A stretch of 64,000 bases of DNA, taken from assembly GCF_005502275.1 (NCBI RefSeq), contig NZ_SWLZ01000002.1:360531-424530 (forward strand), written 5' to 3'. The translations under genes were made by a program, and so were the position numbers. Of the stretch, positions 26,922 to 36,454 are shown in pieces. The notes beneath the pieces are model-generated. The model searched no databases. It saw only the letters and a program-made list of their open reading frames with translations, and was not told where the DNA came from. This DNA comes from Robertmurraya siralis. Its GTDB lineage: Bacteria > Bacillota > Bacilli > Bacillales > Cytobacillaceae. How positions within the stretch are numbered: the first letter of the stretch is position 1; each line of letters starts with the position of its first letter.

Positions 26922-26934
26922 TAGAGTTAACTCA
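26922..26934 (+). promoter_or_regulatory. Second AdhR-like dyad in front of adhR
   Basis: TAGAGTTAACTCA repeats the core found in the adhA promoter and lies 35 bases before the adhR start, ahead of TATATGATG. It suggests autoregulation by AdhR. Confidence 0.5.
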
Positions 26935-26968
26935 AAGTCTATATGATGTAGAGAAAGAAGGTTACGTA

Positions 26969-27385
26969 TTGAAAACTTATTCAATTAGTGAAGTAGCAAA
27001 AGAGTTGAACCTCACCACTTATACGCTACGTTATTATGATAAAGAAGGTTTGCTCCCTTTTGTTGAACGAAAAGCAAATGGCACCCGTATATTTAACCAA
27101 TCTGATATTGAAGCTTTAAAAATTGTTGAGTGTCTAAAGTCAACAGGGATGCCGATTAAGGAAATAAAGCATTTCATTGATTGGTGTGGAGAAGGTGATT
27201 CAACCTTGCAAAAACGTTATGACATGTTTATGGAAAGGAAAGCTTGCGTAGAAGCACAGTTGGAGGAACTGAAAAAAACAATGGAAGTTATCGAACATAA
27301 ATGTTCATACTACAAAACAGCGTTAGATGCCGGTACAGAGGATATTCATAAAAACGTTCATATTGCTGCTTCCCTTACTAAATAA
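26969..27385 (+). CDS. adhR: MerR family regulator, AdhR-like
   Basis: This 138-residue regulator starts with a winged-helix MerR domain (TYSISEVAKELNLTTYTLRY, YDKEGLLPFVERKANGTRIF). The dimerisation helix follows, and a cysteine sits in VECLKSTGMPIKEI at the position where B. subtilis AdhR has its aldehyde-reactive cysteine. Start codon TTG, with AGAAGG upstream. Divergent arrangement with adhA and the shared TAGAGTTAACT dyads support the assignment. Expected to activate adhA when carbonyl compounds react with the cysteine. Confidence 0.85.
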   Translation: MKTYSISEVAKELNLTTYTLRYYDKEGLLPFVERKANGTRIFNQSDIEALKIVECLKSTGMPIKEIKHFIDWCGEGDSTLQKRYDMFMERKACVEAQLEELKKTMEVIEHKCSYYKTALDAGTEDIHKNVHIAASLTK

Positions 27386-27734
27386 AGAAAGTTACATGCG
27401 TTTAAAAGCAGGCAGTGGCTCCTTCTAACACTTTTAAGCCAAAGTTTTTGTTATAATTTGCTCATTTTTGCTTCGATTCCATGAAGCGATAAAGTTCCAC
27501 ATATAACTGAAAGACGTGTGAAGCCAAGGTATCATACGAAATAAGCCCTTTTTACCAAGGCCTAAACTCTATAGGCATGAGTTCAAATTCCGAGCAATAA
27601 CTATAACTACTTTATTGCTCGGAAAATGGTGAAATTTGGCGACTTATTAGGAAATCTCTCACAATCGCATTAGCATTGGAACAAAAAGCTAGATACGAGC
27701 GTTTTTCGCTGCTTTCTATGTCTTAGAGACTTGT
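27386..27734. other. Gene-free convergent interval with two repeat signals
   Basis: It lies between adhR and yueI. TTCCGAGCAATAA (27588-27600) and TTATTGCTCGGAA (27612-27624) form an exact 13-bp inverted repeat with an 11-base loop. At 27475-27491 GATTCCATGAAGCGATA appears singly; the same 17 bases form the core of both arms of the hairpin at 50860-50910. No coding frame is credible. Confidence 0.6.
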
Positions 27735-28172
27735 TCATCCGCGCCGCTTAAAAAGCTTCGAAAAGAAACCTTTCTTATCATTGCTTTCTTCATATGTGAT
27801 CTTTGATTTCGTGACGTAAATGTCCTCTTTATCGATAGCATAGTCATGAGCAAGGACTAATCCAATATCAGAATTATGTTCTTTGTTTGTCACAATCGTA
27901 TATTTGACATCATGATCAGTACAAATTTTCATGTATTTGGATAGATGTCTATAATCAATATTGCCATTTAGCAACAATGTAGCAGTACGGTTTAATTTTA
28001 TCGCTGCTTCTACTTCTGAAAAAATGGTTTCCTCCCGGACTTGCGCTTGAGTGAGGGCAATAACGACTCTTTCCCTAAGTGTCCCTAAAAACTTTCTCCT
28101 TTCATCCGGATTAATTTCCTTTTGCCCATGAATCCCCTGCTGAAGATAATCCTCCAAATTTGGACCTGACAT
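27735..28172 (-). CDS. yueI: YueI family protein (DUF1694)
   Basis: This 145-residue protein is of the YueI family. MSGPNLEDYLQQGIHGQKEI and NPDERRKFLGTLRERVVIAL form the conserved N-terminus. KLNRTATLLLNGNIDYRHLS, the central NKEHNSDIGLVLAHDYAIDK and the basic C-terminal GFFSKLFKRRG are also typical. The fold resembles a small alpha/beta nucleotide-binding domain, but no function is established. It is monocistronic. AGGAGGG precedes the ATG. Confidence 0.88.
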   Translation of the reverse strand: MSGPNLEDYLQQGIHGQKEINPDERRKFLGTLRERVVIALTQAQVREETIFSEVEAAIKLNRTATLLLNGNIDYRHLSKYMKICTDHDVKYTIVTNKEHNSDIGLVLAHDYAIDKEDIYVTKSKITYEESNDKKGFFSKLFKRRG

Positions 28173-28469
28173 TGTAAACCCTCCTTACCTTAGGCTATTA
28201 TGATCTATGTATAAACAAGAGCCAATGTTCATCATTGTTCAAACGATTGATTGAATAATTATAGTGTACCCAATTTCATCATAACAAAAAAGGAATACAC
28301 CCTCTGGCTGCCAGCAAACCTTACTTTTTTGCCCTCTCTTCCTGTACGGAGTGTTTTCAATCAAACAACAAAAGAGTACTTTACCTTCCCCTGTTGAATT
28401 CCTTCCTCAAAACTTCATACTCAATGCAACATTTTCTACCACCTGAAAACAGTTTTAATATGTCGGTTT

Positions 28470-28523
28470 GATTTACGGCGTATTTCGTGTAAAATTTTGT
28501 ACACACGAAATACGCCATAAATC
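28470..28523. repeat. 21-bp inverted repeat (large hairpin)
   Basis: Arms 28470-28490 and 28503-28523 are reverse complements at 20 of 21 positions; the core is GGCGTATTTCGTGT / ACACGAAATACGCC. The loop is twelve bases. No T-run follows on either strand, so it is not an ordinary terminator. The rest of 28173-28705 has no gene. Confidence 0.7.
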
Positions 28524-28589
28524 ATTTTATCAACCATTCTGTTTAACTCCGCATGAAGGTCTCATGAGGACAGCAAAGCCTAAATAAAA

Positions 28590-28621
28590 AGATGACTCCC
28601 TATTCAATACGGGAATCATCT
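28590..28621 (-). terminator. Terminator of the small membrane protein gene
   Basis: AGATGATTCCC pairs with GGGAGTCATCT on the minus strand (one wobble, ten-base loop) and is followed by TTTTTATTTA. Confidence 0.8.
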
Positions 28622-28705
28622 TCTAGTTACTTAGACTCTTTTTTTTATGGTCCTGGGCACAGGTACATGGTTAAACATGAAATCCTTTTTTCATTAGTCC
28701 TTTCT

Positions 28706-29053
28706 TTAAGACAACTTCCATGCAGGAATTAATGAATGAAACTTAAAGAAGTAACTCATTGGAATATGCAGGACTGTGTATAGGACAAGCGTCAATAAAT
28801 AGGTCAAAAACCATTGCCAGACGGATACGTTCAAGAATGTATAGAGTAAAAACATTCCGACTGGAAATGGAATGAACACAATTAACCACATTGGGCTACC
28901 AATTGCTTCCGTTAAAGCTCCAAGAGAAACAACGACAAAACCAATAATTAATGCTTGCCACAGAGGCAAGCCCTTTTGCAAAATGAGGCTTGCTATAAAA
29001 TAAGAACATCCTGTCAAAAACACTGCAAGTAGAAAATTAAATAGATATTTCAC
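28706..29053 (-). CDS. Small polytopic membrane protein, unknown function
   Basis: This 115-residue hydrophobic protein probably has four helices (YLFNFLLAVFLTGCSYFIAS, ALIIGFVVVSLGALTEAIG, MWLIVFIPFPVGMFLLYTFL, FLTYLLTLVLYTVLHIPMSY). The GTG at 29053 is chosen because GGGAGGG stands about eight bases before it; the frame is open further upstream without a binding site. Monocistronic with its own terminator. The family is not recognised. The interval 29054-29406 upstream holds only its leader and the aceA terminator. Confidence 0.65.
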   Translation of the reverse strand: MKYLFNFLLAVFLTGCSYFIASLILQKGLPLWQALIIGFVVVSLGALTEAIGSPMWLIVFIPFPVGMFLLYTFLNVSVWQWFLTYLLTLVLYTVLHIPMSYFFKFHSLIPAWKLS

Positions 29054-29353
29054 TAAGAACCCTCCCGTAAGTTCTTCATTCATGCACCCCGTGAATCGCA
29101 AAATTCAGACAACAAGAGTTTATCATAGAAGGGTTCCGCCTGAGAACAGATTATGTGCATTCTTTACCTAAAGTTAATGATTCTGTTTGTAAAATTACTA
29201 TAATCTGCATTCTTTTTTCGAATAATGGCCGTACAACGTTTGTTTTTCAAGGAATACAATGAAAATTCGAATGATTGCTATGGGGATGAATCGACGGACT
29301 TCTCTTAGCGCTCATCTTTATCCAACTATAATGGGGGCTTAGCGGTCGTTAAA

Positions 29354-29396
29354 AATGCTGGTAACAAGGCTGCTTTGCAACGTTGCTACCAGCATT
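29354..29396 (-). terminator. Terminator of aceA
   Basis: AATGCTGGTA and TACCAGCATT are exact inverted arms, with GCAACGTTGCAAAGC pairing inside. On the minus strand the stem runs into TTTTTAACG. It stands 10 bases after the aceA stop. Confidence 0.85.
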
Positions 29397-29406
29397 ACTT
29401 TTACAC

Positions 29407-30696
29407 TTACTTTGTACTACTTGCTGTAAACTGTTCCTCTTCCGTTGAGCCTTTTAAGGCAGTCGTTGAAGATGTTCCTCCTGTGACAACCATCGACACT
29501 TGGTCGAAGTAGCCTGTGCCAACTTCCCGTTGGTGACGAGTTGCTGTATAACCATCGTGCTCACTTGCAAATTCTGCTTGCTGAAGCTCTGAATATGCTG
29601 CCATTCCCCGTTCTTTATAACCTAAAGCAAGCTTAAACATACTGTGGTTCAAAGCATGGAAACCGGCTAATGTAACAAACTGGAACTTATAACCCATTTT
29701 TCCTAGCTCAATTTGGAAATTAGCGATTTCTTCATCACTTAATTTCGCCTTCCAGTTGAAAGATGGCGAACAGTTATAGGCCAACAACTTGCCTGGATAT
29801 TCCTTATGAATTGCTTCAGCAAAGGCGCGAGCCTCGTCGATATTTGGCTCAGACGTTTCGCACCAAATTAGATCGGCATACGGCGCATATGCAAGACCAC
29901 GCGCGATTGCTTGCTCTAGCCCTGCCTTTGTACGGAAAAATCCTTCTGCTGTGCGTTCTCCGGTAATAAAAGCCCGATCATAAGGGTCGATATCACTTGT
30001 GATTAAATCTGCCGCATTGGCATCTGTTCTCGCCACAAGCACAGTTGGTACACCCATTACGTCTGCTGCTAGACGTGCAGAAATAAGGTTTCTAACTGCC
30101 GTTTGTGTTGGCAGCAGTACCTTCCCACCAAGATGTCCGCATTTTTTCTCGGAGGAAAGTTGATCCTCAAAGTGAACGCCTGCTGCTCCCGCTTCAATCA
30201 TTCCCTTCATAAGCTCGAACACATTGAGTTGTCCTCCAAAGCCTGCTTCAGCATCCGCTACAATTGGAGCAAACCAATCGATCGAATGATCGCCTTCTAA
30301 ATAATGGATTTGGTCAGCACGCTGCAGCGCTTGGTTAATCCGCTTTACAACACTTGGTACACTGTTGGCAGGGTACAGGCTTTGATCAGGGTACATATGC
30401 CCTGAGAGATTGGCATCTGCTGCCACTTGCCAGCCACTTAAATAAATTGCTTTAAGTCCGGCTTTTACTTGCTGCACCGCTTGGTTCCCAGTCAACGCAC
30501 CGAGAGCATTGACAAAATCCTCTGTGTTTACAAGCTTCCACAACTTCTCAGCTCCACGGCGAGCAAGCGTATGTTCAATATCGATTGAGCCTCTTAGTTT
30601 AATAACTTCTTCAGCCGAATAAGGCCTTTCGATGCCCAACCACCGTTGATCTTGCTCCCAACTTGCTTGTAATTGCTCTGCTCTTTCGTTTGTCAT
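29407..30696 (-). CDS. aceA: Isocitrate lyase
   Basis: This 429-residue glyoxylate-shunt enzyme cleaves isocitrate to glyoxylate and succinate. The active-site loop reads KKCGHLGGK (catalytic cysteine). [45 protein letters not shown] and [11 protein letters not shown] carry the Mg2+- and substrate-binding residues. The start at 30696 follows GAGAGGAG by seven bases; the frame extends 16 codons further up without a better site. Malate synthase is not in this window, so the second half of the shunt must be encoded elsewhere. Confidence 0.96.
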   Translation of the reverse strand: MTNERAEQLQASWEQDQRWLGIERPYSAEEVIKLRGSIDIEHTLARRGAEKLWKLVNTEDFVNALGALTGNQAVQQVKAGLKAIYLSGWQVAADANLSGHMYPDQSLYPANSVPSVVKRINQALQRADQIHYLEGDHSIDWFAPIVADAEAGFGGQLNVFELMKGMIEAGAAGVHFEDQLSSEKKCGHLGGKVLLPTQTAVRNLISARLAADVMGVPTVLVARTDANAADLITSDIDPYDRAFITGERTAEGFFRTKAGLEQAIARGLAYAPYADLIWCETSEPNIDEARAFAEAIHKEYPGKLLAYNCSPSFNWKAKLSDEEIANFQIELGKMGYKFQFVTLAGFHALNHSMFKLALGYKERGMAAYSELQQAEFASEHDGYTATRHQREVGTGYFDQVSMVVTGGTSSTTALKGSTEEEQFTASSTK

Positions 30697-30748
30697 TCCC
30701 ATTCTCCTCTCACATTGAAATGTCTTCCTTTTTGTCTGCCTCATTTTG

Positions 30749-30788
30749 TTATAATACAGTATTACATTATATATTTTGTATTATATAA
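30749..30788. promoter_or_regulatory. A/T-rich inverted repeat upstream of aceA
   Basis: TTATAATAC (30749-30757) and GTATTATATAA (30778-30788) face each other about 50-90 bases before the aceA start. They could be a regulator operator, or overlapping -10-like elements. No named regulator is assigned. Confidence 0.35.
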
Positions 30789-30939
30789 CAGTAAAAATAA
30801 AAATGTAACCTTTTTTTGAAAATTTAAACAAAAAATCGGATATAAATCAGATTAAGAGAGTTTCTTTTAGGGATTATAATTTTCTAGATTAGGAAAAAAT
30901 AGACAACATAAATAAAACGATAATTGAAGGATGATGTAG

Positions 30940-31896
30940 ATGGTTTATATTTTGCTAATAATCGGCTTTGTCCTGTTAATAAAAGGAGCTGATTTTTTTG
31001 TGGAAGGCTCCTCCAATATCGCTGCCCTGCTCAAAATTGCACCGATGATAATCGGCCTGACGATCGTTTCTTTTGGAACGAGCTCACCTGAAGCTGCTGT
31101 CAGTATTACCGCGGCACTTAACGGGAATGCCGGAGTAACCCTTGGAAATGTTGTCGGGAGCAATATTTTTAATATTACTTTAGTCATTGGAATCTCAGCA
31201 TTTCTTAATCCTTTAAAGGTCGAAAGCGATACAATCCGTAAAGAAATTCCGTTCACACTTTTAGCGAGTGTCGCTTTGTTTATTATGATTAGTGATATTT
31301 CTCTCCAATTTTTTGATGCGAATTCTCTCACACGTGGAGATGGACTCATCCTGCTATTGTTTTTTGCCATTTTCATGTACTACGTTATTGAGATTGCACT
31401 TAATAGTAGGGAGCAGGGACTTCATGAAGAATCTAACAAAAAAACAGGCTCTTGGGGCAAAAATATTGTCTTTACGATTGGAGGACTTGCCGGAATTATT
31501 TTGGGCGGCAATATAGTCGTCGATAGCAGTACAACCATTGCCTATTCGCTTGGAATGAGTGAAACATTAGTCGGACTGACCATTGTTGCGATCGGCACAT
31601 CTTTACCTGAATTGATTACCTCTGTTACTGCTTCATATAAAAAGCTTAGTGAAATTGCCTTGGGTAATATTGTCGGAAGTAATATCTTTAACATATTGTT
31701 CGTACTTGGAGCATCATCCGCAATTTCCCCACTTCCAGTTGATGGAAAGCTGTTTACGGATGTTATCTTAATGATCGGTTTAACAATCCTTCTTTTTATC
31801 TTTTCCCGCTCTAATTATCGAATTGGTAAAATCGAAGGGGTGATTATGGCATTAACCTATGTTGCTTATATGGTTTTCATCATAATGAGAAACTAA
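30940..31896 (+). CDS. CaCA family cation/Ca2+ exchanger (YrbG-like)
   Basis: This 318-residue antiporter has ten predicted helices and the two inverted alpha-repeats of the Ca2+/cation antiporter superfamily. Alpha-1 reads IVSFGTSSPEAAVSITAA then VTLGNVVGSNIFNI. Alpha-2 reads IVAIGTSLPELITSVTAS then IALGNIVGSNIFNI. The paired acidic residues (SSPE, SLPE) bind the cations. A hydrophilic loop near residues 150-165 separates the halves. Likely Ca2+ (or Na+/Ca2+) export at the cell membrane. Monocistronic. A/T-rich leader with AAGGATGATG before the start. Confidence 0.9.
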   Translation: MVYILLIIGFVLLIKGADFFVEGSSNIAALLKIAPMIIGLTIVSFGTSSPEAAVSITAALNGNAGVTLGNVVGSNIFNITLVIGISAFLNPLKVESDTIRKEIPFTLLASVALFIMISDISLQFFDANSLTRGDGLILLLFFAIFMYYVIEIALNSREQGLHEESNKKTGSWGKNIVFTIGGLAGIILGGNIVVDSSTTIAYSLGMSETLVGLTIVAIGTSLPELITSVTASYKKLSEIALGNIVGSNIFNILFVLGASSAISPLPVDGKLFTDVILMIGLTILLFIFSRSNYRIGKIEGVIMALTYVAYMVFIIMRN

Positions 31897-31926
31897 CTTG
31901 ATGAGGAATCGCATTATGATTGCTTT

Positions 31927-32019
31927 TTCCGGAATTGCACATGAAATTTCCGGAATTGTTACTGATTTTTCCGGAATTAGACACGAAATTCCGGAATTAT
32001 TTTTCATTTTTCCGGAATC
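31927..32019. repeat. Helically phased array of TTCCGGAAT palindromes
   Basis: TTCCGGAATT starts at 31927, 31948, 31969 and 31989, and TTCCGGAATC at 32010: spacings 21, 21, 20 and 21 bp. The word contains the perfect palindrome TTCCGGAA. Spacers are unrelated to one another apart from a weak (A/C)ATGAAAT or CACGAAAT before some copies. The array fills the gap between the convergent exchanger and rocA genes. Confidence 0.85.
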
Positions 32020-32089
32020 CAATCCCCACGGCTCTCTCTGAAATGGCGTATAGATTTAAATTTTCAGCATGGCTATCATTATAAACAAA

Positions 32090-32122
32090 AAACCGCACTC
32101 CCGTAACTTCGGAATGCGGTTT
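32090..32122 (-). terminator. Terminator of rocA
   Basis: AAACCGCATTCC pairs with a matching arm containing one wobble around an eight-base loop, followed on the minus strand by TTTGTTT. It stands 17 bases after the rocA stop. Confidence 0.85.
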
Positions 32123-32138
32123 AACTATCTATCTTTTA

Positions 32139-33686
32139 TTAATACATTTCAGATGTTGTCTTGGCCTGCATGTGAAGTAATAAGTAGTCTGGGCCACCAG
32201 CTTTGGAGTCAGTTCCAGACATGTTGAAGCCACCAAATGGTTGGTAACCAACGATTGCACCTGTACACCCACGGTTGAAGTATAAGTTTCCAACATGGAA
32301 GTCTTCACGCGCTTGTTCCATATGTTCACGGTTTGATGTAATGACAGCTCCCGTTAAACCATATTCTGTATTGTTAGCAATTTCTAATGCTTCATCAAAG
32401 TCTTTCGCTTTTGTGAAACCAACAACTGGACCAAAAATTTCTTCCTGCATCAATCTTGCTGTTGGAGAAAGATCTGCAAAAACAGTAGGCTTAACGAAGA
32501 AGCCTGTAGAGCTATCGCCTTCTCCTCCGGTCATTAAGCGACCTTCTTCTTTTCCGATTTCGATATAGCTCATGATTTTATCAAAAGCTGCTTGGTCAAT
32601 AACAGGCCCCATAAAATTATTTTGGTCTTCCGGGTTTCCTTGAGTCAGTTGGTTTGTTAATTCGACAACACGAGTTAGCACTTGATCGTACACATCTTCC
32701 ACAATTACTGCACGAGAGCAAGCTGAACATTTTTGTCCAGAAAAACCGAAGGCAGATGCAACAATCGATTGAGCGGCAAGCTCTAAATCAGCTTCCTTAT
32801 CCACGACAATGGTGTCTTTTCCACCCATTTCAGCAATTACTCGCTTGAGCCAAATTTGACCTTCATTCAACTTTGAAGCTCTTTCATAGATTCGTAGACC
32901 GACATCACGAGAACCCGTGAAGCTGATGAAACGAGTGTCTTTATGGTCCACTAAATAATCGCCAACTTCCGCTCCGCTTCCTGGTACAAAGTTCAGAACC
33001 CCTTTAGGTAGTCCTGCTTCTTCCATCACTTCTACAAATTTCGCTGCAACAACAGGTGTTGTAGATGCTGGTTTTAATAAGACAGTATTTCCTGAAACAA
33101 TTGCGGCAACAGTCGTTCCAGCCATAATCGCTAACGGAAAATTCCATGGTGAAATAATGACACCTACACCAAGCGGAATGTAATCATAACGGTTATATTC
33201 ATTTGGTCGGCTTTGTACCGGAACACCGTCCTTTAGCTTTAACATTTGACGGGCGTAAAACTCCAGGAAATCAATCGCTTCTGCTGTATCAGCATCAGCT
33301 TCTCTCCATGGTTTTCCAGCTTCTTTTGTTAATAGCGCCGAGAATTCATGCTTGCGTCGACGAATGATCGCAGCTGCTTTAAATAACACATCTGCACGCA
33401 TTTCAGGCTTTGCCTTTTTCCATGTTTTAAACGCTTTCACAGCCGCCTGCATCGCTTGCTCAGCAAGATCCTTATTAGCCTTCGAAACACGCCCAATGAC
33501 TTCAGCCTTGTTCGCTGGATTAATTGAAACAATTTTATCCTCAGTGGAAATGCGCTCACCACCAATGACGAGATCATAATCCTTTCCTAAATACCCTTCA
33601 ACTGTCTTTAAAGCTTGTAAATAGCCTTCACGTTCCTTTTCTACTGAAAAATCTGTAAATGGCTCATGCTTATATTCCTGTACCAA
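32139..33686 (-). CDS. rocA: 1-pyrroline-5-carboxylate dehydrogenase
   Basis: This 515-residue aldehyde dehydrogenase oxidises glutamate semialdehyde/P5C to glutamate in proline and arginine catabolism. [57 protein letters not shown] (catalytic glutamate) and [20 protein letters not shown] (catalytic cysteine) are diagnostic, and the length matches RocA/PutC. Start codon TTG after GGAGGCGGTTTGA. Proline dehydrogenase is not adjacent, so the symbol could equally be putC. Confidence 0.93.
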   Translation of the reverse strand: MVQEYKHEPFTDFSVEKEREGYLQALKTVEGYLGKDYDLVIGGERISTEDKIVSINPANKAEVIGRVSKANKDLAEQAMQAAVKAFKTWKKAKPEMRADVLFKAAAIIRRRKHEFSALLTKEAGKPWREADADTAEAIDFLEFYARQMLKLKDGVPVQSRPNEYNRYDYIPLGVGVIISPWNFPLAIMAGTTVAAIVSGNTVLLKPASTTPVVAAKFVEVMEEAGLPKGVLNFVPGSGAEVGDYLVDHKDTRFISFTGSRDVGLRIYERASKLNEGQIWLKRVIAEMGGKDTIVVDKEADLELAAQSIVASAFGFSGQKCSACSRAVIVEDVYDQVLTRVVELTNQLTQGNPEDQNNFMGPVIDQAAFDKIMSYIEIGKEEGRLMTGGEGDSSTGFFVKPTVFADLSPTARLMQEEIFGPVVGFTKAKDFDEALEIANNTEYGLTGAVITSNREHMEQAREDFHVGNLYFNRGCTGAIVGYQPFGGFNMSGTDSKAGGPDYLLLHMQAKTTSEMY

Positions 33687-33919
33687 TCAAACCGCCTCCT
33701 TAGTACTGATTATGTAAGAAAATTCCACAAAAGACTTAAAGAAAACGAACTTTTCGCAAAGAAACACAATAGTTCGTATTTTTAAACTAAGCCTTTATGA
33801 AATTGACTAACGAAGTATTCACTCACATTCTATCAGTTTTACTTATATCGTTCAATCATCTTAAAATAGTCTTTATTTCAAGATCAATAGCAAGAGCCTC
33901 AATTGAGGCCCTGGCTTGT

Positions 33920-35557
33920 TCAATATGGGTCTGAAGGGTGTCCTACTTGTTCCGCCTGCTGTACCGCTTCCTCTGTTTTTGTTGTGCCGATAGGCCCATG
34001 GCCAGTTTCCATATGCATCATCTTCAATCCTTCTGCGACTCGCTTGCCATAATCTGGGTCGCATTTTGTTAAATGCTCGACCATCGCATCCTGTATTTCC
34101 TTCCGGCAGGAGTGTAGGGTATTAACAAGATTATTAATTAATTCATTTCGCTCCCACTCATTAAATCTACGGTATGTTTCGCCAGCTTGACCATAGTTAT
34201 TCTGACGCTCGATTGCCTCTCGTTTTACTTCACCTTCGACGTGTGGCGTGTACTCCTTGCCTACCTGCTTCGCTTCTTTTAACCCACCGATAATGGAAGG
34301 CTCATAATTGACATGAGGATTTTGATGGGTACCTTGGTCCACTCGGTATTCCATTTGACCTCCCCTTTGATTTGTTGCCACATGCTTTTTCGGAGCATTG
34401 ATGGGCAGTTGCAAATAATTTGCTCCAACCCGATAACGCTGCGTATCCGAATAGGCGAATGTTCGCCCTTGAAGTAGCTTATCATCAGAGAAATCTAGTC
34501 CATCAACTAAAACCCCTGTTCCAAATGCAGCTTGTTCAACTTCAGCATGAAAGTTTTGTGGATTTTTGTTTAAAACTAATTTTCCGACTTTTCTCCATGG
34601 TACATCGTCTTTATACCAAAGCTTCGTTGGATCAAGTGGATCAAAATCCCATTCGGAATGCTCATCATCTGAAATAATTTGTACATACATCTCCCACTCA
34701 GGATATTCTCCCTTTTCAATTGCTTCATACAAGTCCTGTGTTGCATGATTGAAGTTTTTCCCCTGAATTTCCTCTGCTTCTGCTTGGGTTAAATTTTTAA
34801 TTCCTTGCAAAGGCTCGAAATGATACTTTACTAGCACCGCTTTCCCTTCATCATTGACCCAACGATAGGCATGAACTCCGGAACCTTGCATTTGACGATA
34901 ATTAGCTGGTATTCCCCAAGGAGAGAATAAGAACGTAATCATATGCATCGCTTCTGGAGATTGAGATATAAAATCAAAAATTCTTTCCCCATCCTGAATA
35001 TTTGTCACAGGATCTGGTTGAAATGCGTGAACTAAGTCTGGAAATTTTAACGGATCACGAATAAAGAAAATTTTCAAATTATTTCCAACTAAATCCCAAT
35101 TGCCATCCTCCGTATAAAATTTGACAGCAAACCCGCGCGGATCTCTTAAAGTCTCAGGCGAATGCTTACCATGATTGACAGTAGAAAAGCGAACAAATAC
35201 AGGCGTCTTTTTACCCTTTTCCTGAAAAAGCTTTGCCCTTGTATATTTAGATATGGGTTCATCTCCGATCGTTCCATAGGCTTCAAAATACCCATGTGCT
35301 CCTGCTCCTCGTGCATGTACGACCCGCTCAGGAATACGCTCTCTGTCAAAATGACTGATCTTCTCCAAAAAGTCGTAATTCTCAAGCGTTGTCGGTCCAC
35401 GATTACCGACTGTTCTAACATTTTGATTGTCCGTGACAGGGTGGCCTTGACGATTGGTTAATGTATCCTCCGTCTCATTCTCCCCAGTCTTGTTTTTCAA
35501 CACTTCCTCTGAACCTTCCACATTTGTTCCAAAGTACTCATTTTCCTTTTTACCCAT
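33920..35557 (-). CDS. Heme catalase, KatX-like
   Basis: This 545-residue monofunctional catalase destroys H2O2. [18 protein letters not shown] sequence is present as [20 protein letters not shown] with the catalytic histidine. The distal asparagine lies in [12 protein letters not shown] and the proximal heme tyrosine in [14 protein letters not shown]. The 75-residue N-terminal leader with [14 protein letters not shown] and the total length resemble B. subtilis KatX (547), the spore catalase, more than KatA (483). The start at 35557 follows AGAGAGGTAG. An ATAGT..AACTAT dyad lies upstream; a sigma-F promoter was not identified with confidence. Confidence 0.9.
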   Translation of the reverse strand: MGKKENEYFGTNVEGSEEVLKNKTGENETEDTLTNRQGHPVTDNQNVRTVGNRGPTTLENYDFLEKISHFDRERIPERVVHARGAGAHGYFEAYGTIGDEPISKYTRAKLFQEKGKKTPVFVRFSTVNHGKHSPETLRDPRGFAVKFYTEDGNWDLVGNNLKIFFIRDPLKFPDLVHAFQPDPVTNIQDGERIFDFISQSPEAMHMITFLFSPWGIPANYRQMQGSGVHAYRWVNDEGKAVLVKYHFEPLQGIKNLTQAEAEEIQGKNFNHATQDLYEAIEKGEYPEWEMYVQIISDDEHSEWDFDPLDPTKLWYKDDVPWRKVGKLVLNKNPQNFHAEVEQAAFGTGVLVDGLDFSDDKLLQGRTFAYSDTQRYRVGANYLQLPINAPKKHVATNQRGGQMEYRVDQGTHQNPHVNYEPSIIGGLKEAKQVGKEYTPHVEGEVKREAIERQNNYGQAGETYRRFNEWERNELINNLVNTLHSCRKEIQDAMVEHLTKCDPDYGKRVAEGLKMMHMETGHGPIGTTKTEEAVQQAEQVGHPSDPY

Positions 35558-35637
35558 CAGTCTACCTCTCTTTTCATTAATAGTTAACACTATCAATATG
35601 CGCATTGAGAGGGCATTTTATGAAAGAAAGGTAATTA

Positions 35638-35955
35638 TTAGAGAGATTTTATTAACGAAATGATTTCAGGAAGGATAATAAATAACACAAGCCCTGCACA
35701 AATGAGGAGCGCACCAAATAAATAATATAATTGCCTATTGCGATAAATTTGGATGATCAGTATGACGTTGGAAACAAGCATGATCAGAAGGAGCCAAATA
35801 GAATTACCTTTCTCAATCAACTCACCATCTTCAAGTGCAAAAAACCCCATCATTATCAATAAAACAAAAGTTATAAAGAAAAATTTCTTTCCTTTTTTAT
35901 TCCAATTTGACGTTTCTATTTTATTTTCAGCCATCCACGATTTGCCCCTATTCAT
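35638..35955 (-). CDS. Small membrane protein, unknown function
   Basis: This protein has about 105 residues with three hydrophobic helices (FFFITFVLLIMMGFFAL, IWLLLIMLVSNVILIIQIY, YLFGALLICAGLVLFIILP) after a basic N-terminus (SNWNKKGKK). The start is uncertain: an ATG at 35934 follows TAGGGGC, whereas the one at 35955 lacks a clear ribosome binding site. It lies upstream of the catalase gene on the same strand with 80 bases between. Family not recognised. Confidence 0.55.
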   Translation of the reverse strand: MNRGKSWMAENKIETSNWNKKGKKFFFITFVLLIMMGFFALEDGELIEKGNSIWLLLIMLVSNVILIIQIYRNRQLYYLFGALLICAGLVLFIILPEIISLIKSL

Positions 35956-36005
35956 TCTTTAGTGCTATTAAGGTTCATCTTCTCTGCTTTCGCTTCAAAC
36001 CAATT

Positions 36006-36236
36006 CTAATAAAACGACATGACAAACTGACTGACTGGTTCAACAGCCTTTTTCCAGCTCCAAATTTGATTGCTTCCTAACAAAACAAATAGAAGCATTG
36101 CTAGTAACTGCATGTTCGAAAATGCTAGATTCCCATTTCCGTTAATTCGTCAAGATTGCTGCCACTCAAACGGAACAGCTAATAAACTTAACCATACAAA
36201 TACGTTAGCAATCAGCCTAAATTGCCAATTTCCCAA
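36006..36236 (-). pseudogene. Small membrane protein gene interrupted by an in-frame TGA
   Basis: A TTG at 36236, eight bases after GGGAGGG, opens a coherent frame (LGNWQFRLIANVFVWLSLLA, VPFEWQQS). It meets TGA at 36150-36152 (codon 29) and then continues in the same frame (INGNGNLAFSNMQLLAMLLF, VLLGSNQIWSWKKAVEPVSQ, FVMSFY) to TAG at 36006. Both halves are hydrophobic and look like one two-helix protein of about 76 residues. A point mutation is the simplest cause; read-through is unlikely. The flanking 36237-36454 contains another short decayed frame without a start. Confidence 0.5.
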
Positions 36237-36454
36237 TGAGACTCCCTCCCGCAAAAATCAACTCAGCTCATTCACTTTTCATGAAAGGCAGAATAGTTGT
36301 AAAGCCTTTTGCCTGAAGAACAAGCCCTCTATTGCCGCTTTCTCCTTAGAAATAATTGGATTTTTTCGTCCAATCAAACGTTTGTACAATTCCTAATTAA
36401 CACTGACTTCTTTATTGTCTATATCATATTCAATAATCGTTCCTATTCGGTTGC

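Noticed and set aside
33889..33913. Hairpin after the catalase gene as terminator
   Set aside because: GCCTCAATTGAGGC forms a good stem but no T-run follows on the minus strand; too uncertain to list.
35558..35640. Sigma-F promoter or PerR box before the catalase gene
   Set aside because: GCATA and an ATAGT/ACTAT dyad are present, but the -10 element and full PerR consensus are not convincing.
36070..36396. 108-codon plus-strand frame
   Set aside because: It is antisense to the decayed membrane protein gene, which has a good ribosome binding site and hydrophobic helices.
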